DNA from: Woeseia sp037968755
Lineage (GTDB): Bacteria; Pseudomonadota; Gammaproteobacteria; Steroidobacterales; Woeseiaceae
Assembly: GCA_037968755.1 (NCBI GenBank)
Contig: JBBKWB010000014.1
Location: 1-32,316, forward strand
Length of the DNA stretch: 32,316 nucleotides
Direction of reading: 5' to 3'
Numbering within the stretch: position 1 is the first letter of the stretch; the number at the start of each line of letters is the position of its first letter. The notes below the pieces were generated by a model that did no database searches, had not been told where the DNA came from, and saw nothing but the letters and a program-made list of their open reading frames with translations. Position numbers and translations under genes: made by a program. Below are positions 16,416-22,498 of the stretch, piece after piece.

Positions 16416-16513
16416 GCGACGATTAAGTTCGTCGCCCGACGAGGCCGAAAAGCCGCCGATGCGCTCACTGAACTAAATATGTCGCAATTGTGAACAACAG
16501 CACAAAATGCAGT

Positions 16514-16533
16514 TGATCCAAAAGAGCGGATCA
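16514..16533 (+). other. Short inverted repeat upstream of pilB
   Basis: TGATCC, eight bases, GGATCA in the 171-bp gap between the second pilin gene and pilB. There is no T-run, so it is not a clear terminator; it may be an operator or an RNA hairpin. Confidence 0.3.
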
Positions 16534-16586
16534 GTGAGACTGTTAAGTCCGCAAAATCATTAGCTTCCGGGACATCTGACGCACTC

Positions 16587-18308
16587 ATGGCAGTAACGGC
16601 TTCCCAACAATCTCTATCGGGCCTCCCACGTCGCCTGGTACAGGACGGAATCATTGCCGAAGAGGCAATCCTCGAGGCGTCCGAAGCTGCCCGTAAAGCC
16701 AAGCAGCCACTCGTGGCGTACCTCGTTGCGAATGAGTTGGCCGAATCCCGCGCCATTGCTGTTGCCGCCTCTCATGAATTCGGCGTACCGCTGCTGGATC
16801 TTGATGCCATCGAAGTCGACCTTGAGTGCATGCGCGCTGTCGATCAGAAGCTGCTCAACAAACATCGCGTGCTGCCACTCGTTAAACGTGGTCAGCGACT
16901 GTTCCTTGGTATTTCCGATCCGACCAATCTGCAAGCAATTGATGAGGTCAAATTCCAGACGAGCCTGCGCATCGATCCGGTGGTCGTCGAGCAAGACAAA
17001 CTTGAAGAACGCATAGGCAAGGCTCTCGAAGCCGTTGACACGACGATGTCGGGCCTCGACGACGACGATTTTGATCTCGAAAATCTCGATGTATCGAGCG
17101 GCGACGAAGAGAAAGAAGACGGCATTACGCGCGACGATATTGAAGACGCGCCGGTCGTTCGTTTCGTCAACAAGGTGTTGCTGGATGCGATCAAGCGCGG
17201 CGCATCCGATATTCACTTTGAACCGTACGAAAAGATTTTTCGCGTGCGCACCCGTCTCGACGGCGTGCTGTCCGAGGTAGCGCAACCACCGGTTGCCCTG
17301 GCCAACAAGGTCTGTGCCCGACTGAAAGTCATGTCGCGGATGGATATCGCCGAACGCCGAGTTCCGCAGGACGGCCGCATCAAAATGCGATTGTCCAAGA
17401 ATCGCGCTATCGATTTTCGTGTGAATACTTGCCCTACGTTGTTCGGCGAAAAGATCGTACTGCGTATCCTTGACCCCAGCAGCGCGAAGCTTGGTATTGA
17501 CGCGCTGGGTTACGACGAAATTCAGAAGACGATGTACCTGAAGCACCTGAACAAGCCGTACGGCATGATCCTGGTTACGGGTCCAACCGGTTCGGGTAAG
17601 ACGGTGTCGCTGTATACCGGTCTCAACATCCTGAACACCGAGGATCGGAATATTTCGACCGCGGAAGATCCGGCCGAAATCAACTTGCCAGGCATCAACC
17701 AGGTTAACGTCAATCCGAAAGTCGGCCTGACTTTCGCGTCATCACTCAAAGCATTCCTTCGCCAGGATCCGGACGTGATCATGGTGGGTGAGATTCGTGA
17801 CCTGGAAACCGCCGAGATTGCGATTAAAGCGGCGCAGACGGGTCACCTTGTGTTGTCGACGCTGCATACCAACGACGCGCCGAAGACCCTGACCCGGCTC
17901 GTGGACATGGGCGTCAAGCCATATGCCATCGCCACATCGGTCAGCCTCATCATTGCCCAGCGCCTCGCTCGTCGCCTTTGCGACAACTGCAAGGAAGTCC
18001 GCGACATTCCAACTGAAGCGTTGACTAAAGAAGGCTTCGAAGAGGCCGATATCAACGCTGGCTTAACCATTTTCGGGCCGAAGGGCTGCAAGCTTTGTAA
18101 TGAAGGTTACAAAGGACGCCTCGGTCTGTTCCAGGTGATGGAAGTTTCGGACACGATGGGTCGAATTATCATGGAAGGCGGTAACGCAATTCAAATTGCA
18201 GACCAGGCAAGAGCGGAAGGTGTTATCGACCTTCGTGCAGCTGGTCTGAATAAAGTCAAGGACGGGATCACAAGTCTCGAAGAGATCAACCGGGTTACTA
18301 TCGAGTAG
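16587..18308 (+). CDS. pilB: Type IV pilus assembly ATPase PilB
   Basis: Hexameric cytoplasmic ATPase that drives pilus extension by turning PilC in the inner membrane. The 573 residues comprise an N-terminal MshEN/GSPII_E_N domain (about 1-150), a negatively charged linker (DDDDFDLENLDVSSGDEEKEDG region) and the ATPase. The ATPase shows GPTGSGKT (Walker A, 332-339), the Asp box, Walker B around LRQDPDVIMVGEIRDLETAE, the His box TGHLVLSTLHTNDA and a tetracysteine zinc site (CDNC and, about 40 residues later, CKLC). This architecture is that of extension ATPases, not the retraction ATPase PilT. The start ATG has no strong ribosome binding site. pilC follows after 34 bp. Confidence 0.96.
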   Translation: MAVTASQQSLSGLPRRLVQDGIIAEEAILEASEAARKAKQPLVAYLVANELAESRAIAVAASHEFGVPLLDLDAIEVDLECMRAVDQKLLNKHRVLPLVKRGQRLFLGISDPTNLQAIDEVKFQTSLRIDPVVVEQDKLEERIGKALEAVDTTMSGLDDDDFDLENLDVSSGDEEKEDGITRDDIEDAPVVRFVNKVLLDAIKRGASDIHFEPYEKIFRVRTRLDGVLSEVAQPPVALANKVCARLKVMSRMDIAERRVPQDGRIKMRLSKNRAIDFRVNTCPTLFGEKIVLRILDPSSAKLGIDALGYDEIQKTMYLKHLNKPYGMILVTGPTGSGKTVSLYTGLNILNTEDRNISTAEDPAEINLPGINQVNVNPKVGLTFASSLKAFLRQDPDVIMVGEIRDLETAEIAIKAAQTGHLVLSTLHTNDAPKTLTRLVDMGVKPYAIATSVSLIIAQRLARRLCDNCKEVRDIPTEALTKEGFEEADINAGLTIFGPKGCKLCNEGYKGRLGLFQVMEVSDTMGRIIMEGGNAIQIADQARAEGVIDLRAAGLNKVKDGITSLEEINRVTIE

Positions 18309-18342
18309 CTTCCGGCGTTTTACGACACGTTAGGAAAAGACG

Positions 18343-19563
18343 ATGGCACAATCAGCAGTTGCTGGCAATTCACCTTTCACTTGGGAAGGTACTGACCGCA
18401 AGGGCAACAAAATTAAAGGTAAGGCGATGGCCGCCAACGAGGCAGCCGTTCGCTCTGACTTGCGTCGTCAAGGCGTTGTGCCCAGCCGCATCAAGAAGCA
18501 AAGCAAAGGCCTGTTTAGTGGTACGGCCAAGATCACGATGGGTGACATCGCGATCTTCAGCCGTCAGCTCGCGACCATGCTGGGCGCGGGTATTCCGCTG
18601 GTACAAGCGTTTGAAATTGTCGGCGCTGGCCACGAAAACGCGTCGATGCAGAAACTCATCATGGCGATCAAAGCCGACGTCGAAGGCGGTAGCGCTCTCG
18701 CCGAGGCACTGGCCAAGCACCCACTGTATTTCGATGACTTGTTTGTGAACCTCGTTGAAGCCGGCGAGCAGGCAGGCGCGCTCGAAACGCTGCTGGATAA
18801 AATTGCCACGTACAAAGAAAAGACCGAGGCGATCAAGAAGAAAATCAAGAAAGCGCTGACCTACCCTGCCGCGGTACTGGTCGTCGCATTCGTCGTTACA
18901 ATCATCCTGCTGATCTTCGTAATTCCCGCGTTCGAAGATTTGTTCCAGGGCTTCGGTGCTGATTTGCCTGCGTTTACCCGGGTGGTCATTGACCTGTCGA
19001 AGTTTGTACGCGACGAAGGCTGGATACTGGCGATCATGCTCTTCGCAGCCGCTTCCACGTTCATGTACTTCAAGAAACGCTCCAAACCCATGCGCCAGTT
19101 TCTTGACAAGGTAGCGCTGAAAATGCCGATTATCGGCCCAATCATCCAGAAAGCTGCCATTGCCCGTTATGCGCGAACCTTGTCCACTATGTTCAGCGCG
19201 GGTGTGCCGCTGGTCGAAGCGCTGCAGTCTGTCGCAGGCGCGACCGGTAACATCGTTTACGAAGTCGGCGTACTGCAAATGAAAGATGAGGTCGCTACGG
19301 GTCAGCGTTTGCAGCAGGCGATGGAGAACACGGACTTGTTCCCCAACATGGTTATCCAGATGATCGCGGTCGGTGAGGAATCCGGTTCGCTCGATGAAAT
19401 GTCGTCCAAGGTGGCAGACTTCTACGAAGAAGATGTCGATAACGCTGTCGACAACCTCAGCAGCTTACTGGAGCCGATGATCATGGCAATTCTTGGTATC
19501 CTTGTCGGCGGCCTCGTGGTCGCTATGTACTTGCCGATCTTCAAGATGGGCGCCGTCGTCTAA
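18343..19563 (+). CDS. pilC: Type IV pilus inner-membrane platform protein PilC
   Basis: Polytopic protein forming the pilus assembly platform turned by PilB. The 406 residues contain two T2SF repeats, each opening with the same pattern: IFSRQLATMLGAGIPLVQAF (about 68-87) and RYARTLSTMFSAGVPLVEAL (about 275-294). Each is followed by an EAGEQAG or VGEESG segment and transmembrane helices (VVAFVVTIILLIFVIPAF, and the C-terminal MIMAILGILVGGLVVAMYLP). The N-terminal region FTWEGTDRKGNKIKG is typical of the family. It is followed by a strong terminator, so pilB-pilC ends there and pilD needs readthrough or its own promoter. Confidence 0.96.
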   Translation: MAQSAVAGNSPFTWEGTDRKGNKIKGKAMAANEAAVRSDLRRQGVVPSRIKKQSKGLFSGTAKITMGDIAIFSRQLATMLGAGIPLVQAFEIVGAGHENASMQKLIMAIKADVEGGSALAEALAKHPLYFDDLFVNLVEAGEQAGALETLLDKIATYKEKTEAIKKKIKKALTYPAAVLVVAFVVTIILLIFVIPAFEDLFQGFGADLPAFTRVVIDLSKFVRDEGWILAIMLFAAASTFMYFKKRSKPMRQFLDKVALKMPIIGPIIQKAAIARYARTLSTMFSAGVPLVEALQSVAGATGNIVYEVGVLQMKDEVATGQRLQQAMENTDLFPNMVIQMIAVGEESGSLDEMSSKVADFYEEDVDNAVDNLSSLLEPMIMAILGILVGGLVVAMYLPIFKMGAVV

Positions 19564-19593
19564 GACGAGCCCGAAGAATCGAATAGTTTTATT

Positions 19594-19624
19594 GAGCGGC
19601 GCCGAAAGGCGCCGCTCTTGTTTC
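19594..19624 (+). terminator. Rho-independent terminator after pilC
   Basis: GAGCGGCGCC, GAAA tetraloop, GGCGCCGCTC: a perfect 10-bp stem followed by TTGTTTCTG. It lies 30 bp after the pilC stop. Confidence 0.88.
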
Positions 19625-19652
19625 TGCCGTCCGCAACCGGAACCTGTCGTCG

Positions 19653-20537
19653 ATGATTGAATTACTCTCCGCCCACCCCGCACTGTTTTTGTTCGTCTGC
19701 GTACTGGTCGCCCTGCTGGTCGGCAGCTTTCTGAACGTAGTGATCTATCGTCTGCCGCTGATGATGCAGCGCGACTGGCGCAAGCAATGCGAGGAGTTAC
19801 TCGCCGAGCCGGCCGAGGGCTTGCCCGAGGGCCGCTTCGACCTCACGATGCCGCGCTCGCGTTGCCCGTCCTGCGGCACCCAGATTACCGCGTTGCAGAA
19901 TATTCCGGTTATTAGTTATCTCTTTCTGCGCGGTAAGTGTGGCCATTGCCGTGCGCCGATTTCGGCACGCTACCCTGCCATCGAAACCCTGACGGCTGTG
20001 CTGACCGGGCTGACCGTATGGCGGTTCGGCTTCGGCTGGGAAGCCGTAGCGGCGATAGGCCTGACGTGGACGCTGATTGCTGTGACCTTCATCGATTTCG
20101 ATCACCAGATCATTCCCGATTCGCTGTCCTTGCCTTTGCTCTGGGCTGGCCTTGGCCTCGCTCTGTTTCATCCGCTGACTGGCGCCGACGTGCTGTTCAT
20201 TGCCCCGAAAACGGCCATTGTAGGTGCTCTGGCCGGCTACCTGAGCCTGTGGAGCGTCTACCACCTGTTTCGTCTCGCAACCGGCAAAGAAGGGATGGGC
20301 TACGGCGATTTCAAGTTGCTGGCAGCACTCGGCGCGTGGCTCGGCTGGCAGGAATTGCCGGTTATCATCATTCTGTCGGCGCTGGTGGGCGCCATAACCG
20401 GGATAGGGCTAATGGCCATCCGCGGCCGCGACCGCAATGTGCCCATGCCATTTGGCCCGTTTCTGGCGGCAGCCGGCTGGCTGGCCATGCTGTACGGGCC
20501 GCAAATACGCAGCGCCTGGGTTGCACTCGTAACCTGA
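19653..20537 (+). CDS. pilD: Prepilin leader peptidase / N-methyltransferase PilD
   Basis: Bifunctional aspartic protease in the inner membrane that cleaves type IV prepilins after glycine and methylates the new N-terminus; it would process both pilins of this block. The 294 residues have the cytoplasmic loop with two cysteine pairs (C71, C74, C96, C99: CPSCG and CGHC) and the two catalytic aspartates, D148 in FIDFDHQIIPD and D219 in GYGDFK. Several transmembrane segments are visible (LFLFVCVLVALLVGSFLNVV onward). The start ATG at 19653 is 28 bp after the pilC terminator. coaE begins 7 bp after its stop, forming a pilD-coaE operon as in Pseudomonas. Confidence 0.95.
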   Translation: MIELLSAHPALFLFVCVLVALLVGSFLNVVIYRLPLMMQRDWRKQCEELLAEPAEGLPEGRFDLTMPRSRCPSCGTQITALQNIPVISYLFLRGKCGHCRAPISARYPAIETLTAVLTGLTVWRFGFGWEAVAAIGLTWTLIAVTFIDFDHQIIPDSLSLPLLWAGLGLALFHPLTGADVLFIAPKTAIVGALAGYLSLWSVYHLFRLATGKEGMGYGDFKLLAALGAWLGWQELPVIIILSALVGAITGIGLMAIRGRDRNVPMPFGPFLAAAGWLAMLYGPQIRSAWVALVT

Positions 20538-20544
20538 TGCAACG

Positions 20545-21168
20545 ATGACCGTAACCCCATCATTCCGGATCGGCTTGACCGGTGGCATTGCCAGCGGCAA
20601 GAGCCTCATTGCAGATTGCTTTCGAGATCTGGGTGTCGCCGTAATTGACACTGATATTGTTGCCCGCGAGGTGGTCGCCAAGGGTCAACCTGCACTGGCC
20701 GAAATTCAGCGCCGCTTCGGCGCTGAGGTGATCGCTGCTGATGGCACACTGGACCGTGCCGCCCTGCGCCGCCTGGTGTTCGCCTCGGCCGAGCGGCGTC
20801 GCGAGCTGGAAGATCTCCTGCACCCTCTGATTCGTGAAGAAACGTTCCGTCAGGCGACGCACGCGGGCGGTGCCTACCAAATCATCGTCGTGCCGCTGCT
20901 GGTCGAATCGCCCATGCGCGAGGAATTGCAACGCATTCTGGCCGTCGATGTACCCGAGGAACTGCAACTAACGCGCTTGCTGGCCCGCGACGCTGACGAT
21001 CCCGAGCAGGCACGCCGAATGATCGCCGCCCAGTCGAGCCGTGCCGAGCGGCTCGCTATTGCAGATGACGTCATTGACAATACCGGCACGCCCGCCGATG
21101 CCCGCCAGCAGGTTGCTGATCTGCACCGGCGCTATCTGCGGCTTGCCGCCCGGCAACTGACGCACTAG
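20545..21168 (+). CDS. coaE: Dephospho-CoA kinase
   Basis: Phosphorylates the 3'-hydroxyl of dephospho-CoA, the last step of coenzyme A synthesis. The 207-residue protein has the P-loop GLTGGIASGKS (residues 10-20), DTDIVAREVV (the substrate-binding DAD/DTD region), LHPLIR and VPLLVES. The length matches the family (E. coli 206). It starts 7 bp after pilD, so it is probably translated from the same message; linkage of coaE to pilD is common in gammaproteobacteria and is conserved position rather than shared function. Confidence 0.95.
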   Translation: MTVTPSFRIGLTGGIASGKSLIADCFRDLGVAVIDTDIVAREVVAKGQPALAEIQRRFGAEVIAADGTLDRAALRRLVFASAERRRELEDLLHPLIREETFRQATHAGGAYQIIVVPLLVESPMREELQRILAVDVPEELQLTRLLARDADDPEQARRMIAAQSSRAERLAIADDVIDNTGTPADARQQVADLHRRYLRLAARQLTH

Positions 21169-21264
21169 GCCGGTCGCATTCGCTGGCGGCCGCTGACGTG
21201 CCCTGCTACTGTCGCTGATTGAAGTCATTTGCGTGCGATACCGCCCGTAGCGCAGAATACTCCC

Positions 21265-22068
21265 ATGGTACGAGCCGCCACTTCCCTGGAACCACACGCC
21301 GCAGGACGGCAAGTGTGCGAATACGAGCAGCCGCTTAACGAGCGGATGCGGACTTTCATGCGCCTCGAATTCCTGTACCAGCAGTTGCTCTATAACACCG
21401 AGCAGGATGCCGACTGGGCAACGCGTGCCGCCACCACGAGCTTGCTGGAGATTCTTGCCATCCTGAGCCGCGGCGATGTGCGCAGCGACGTTCACAAGGA
21501 GCTCGACCGGCAATTGGACGTGCTGGAGGGATACAAAATCCAGCCCGCAGTTGACGTCAAACGACTGTCAGCACTGATCAAGAACCTCGCTGACAGCCGC
21601 GCTACGCTGCGCAGCATTGGCGCCAACTTCCTCCAGCCGTTAAAAGAATGTGAGTTCTTGAGTTCCGTGAAACACCGGAGTGCGATTCCAGGCGGCACCT
21701 GCGAGTTCGACTTACCCGAGTACAGCCACTGGCTCCGCCAGCCGTTTCCGCGTCGCCAGCAGGATATGCAAGGCTGGCTGCAAGTTATCCAGCCGGTATG
21801 CGACGCAGTCATCGAAGTGCTCTGGTTGATTCGTGAAAGTGCACAACCGCAGGAACGGCTGGCCATCAATGGCATGTATCAACACAACATGCAGCGCGAC
21901 GCGCATTGCCAGATGTTGCGTGTGACGTTGCCGCCGAACAGTCCGTTGTTCCCGGAGATCAGCGGTAGCCAGCATCGCTTCACAATGCGCTTCCTGGAAT
22001 GGTCAACCATTGATTCCCGCGCCGTCCAGACCGGACACGACGTCACGTTTCATATCAGCGTCTGTTAG
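21265..22068 (+). CDS. zapD: Cell division protein ZapD
   Basis: Cytoplasmic FtsZ-binding protein that bundles FtsZ filaments and steadies the Z-ring. The product is 267 residues from the ATG at 21265 (E. coli 247). It has the family N-terminus YEQPLNERMRTFMRLEFLYQQ and, further on, LPEYSHWLRQPFPRRQQDMQGW and RFTMRFLEWS. An in-frame TTG twelve codons upstream is an alternative start; neither has a strong ribosome binding site. coaE-zapD is the usual order, but the small zinc protein gene yacG, which often follows zapD, is missing: the zapD stop is 22 bp from the mutT stop on the other strand. Confidence 0.92.
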   Translation: MVRAATSLEPHAAGRQVCEYEQPLNERMRTFMRLEFLYQQLLYNTEQDADWATRAATTSLLEILAILSRGDVRSDVHKELDRQLDVLEGYKIQPAVDVKRLSALIKNLADSRATLRSIGANFLQPLKECEFLSSVKHRSAIPGGTCEFDLPEYSHWLRQPFPRRQQDMQGWLQVIQPVCDAVIEVLWLIRESAQPQERLAINGMYQHNMQRDAHCQMLRVTLPPNSPLFPEISGSQHRFTMRFLEWSTIDSRAVQTGHDVTFHISVC

Positions 22069-22090
22069 CTGAGATTGCCGGCTTCGAGTT

Positions 22091-22498
22091 TTAGCTGCCT
22101 TGTAGCGCCAGCAGCACCGGCGCATCCGCAGGCAGTAATTCCTGAATCCCGATATCTGCCGGACGCCGCCATTGCAGCGCCTGTCCGTCGCAACCGCGAG
22201 GTTCCCGCTGCCAGCTCAACACTTTGAAAAATTCGAGGGCCACGCTACGATCGGCATACTCGTGCATCAATTGCATGAAGTGCTCACAGTCGCCGACCTC
22301 AATATCCAATTCCTCGTGCAACTCTCGTTTCATCGCTGCAAGTGGCGTTTCATCGTCATGAATTTTTCCGCCCGGGAATTCCCACAGACCCGCGAACGGC
22401 GAATCGCCGATGCGCTCCGTTAGGAGCACCCGGCCAGATTCATCGATCAGAATGCCGGCAGCGACATGCAGGCGACAGGCGCAGGACACGTCAGGCAA
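22091..22498 (-). CDS. mutT: MutT-type Nudix hydrolase (8-oxo-dGTP diphosphatase)
   Basis: Hydrolyses 8-oxo-dGTP and related oxidised nucleotides so that they are not built into DNA. The 135-residue protein contains a complete Nudix box (GGKIHDDETPLAAMKRELHEE, about residues 43-63, i.e. G-x5-E-x7-RE-x2-EE). The preceding RIGDSPFAGLWEFPGG is typical of MutT. The assigned start is TTG, directly abutting the secA stop (TGATTG), so it should be co-translated with secA; a GTG three codons later is the alternative and no ATG fits. secA-mutT is a conserved pair. The true start is the only real doubt. Confidence 0.9.
   Translation of the reverse strand: MPDVSCACRLHVAAGILIDESGRVLLTERIGDSPFAGLWEFPGGKIHDDETPLAAMKRELHEELDIEVGDCEHFMQLMHEYADRSVALEFFKVLSWQREPRGCDGQALQWRRPADIGIQELLPADAPVLLALQGS

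Noticed and set aside
16416..16435. GCGACG / CGTCGC hairpin right after the second pilin gene
   Set aside because: 6-bp stem without a T-run; not convincing as a terminator.
16614..17546. Minus-strand open frame (310 codons) opposite pilB
   Set aside because: Antisense shadow of pilB; no ribosome binding site or recognisable domain.
18370..19278. Minus-strand open frame (302 codons) opposite pilC
   Set aside because: Antisense shadow of pilC with compositionally odd protein.
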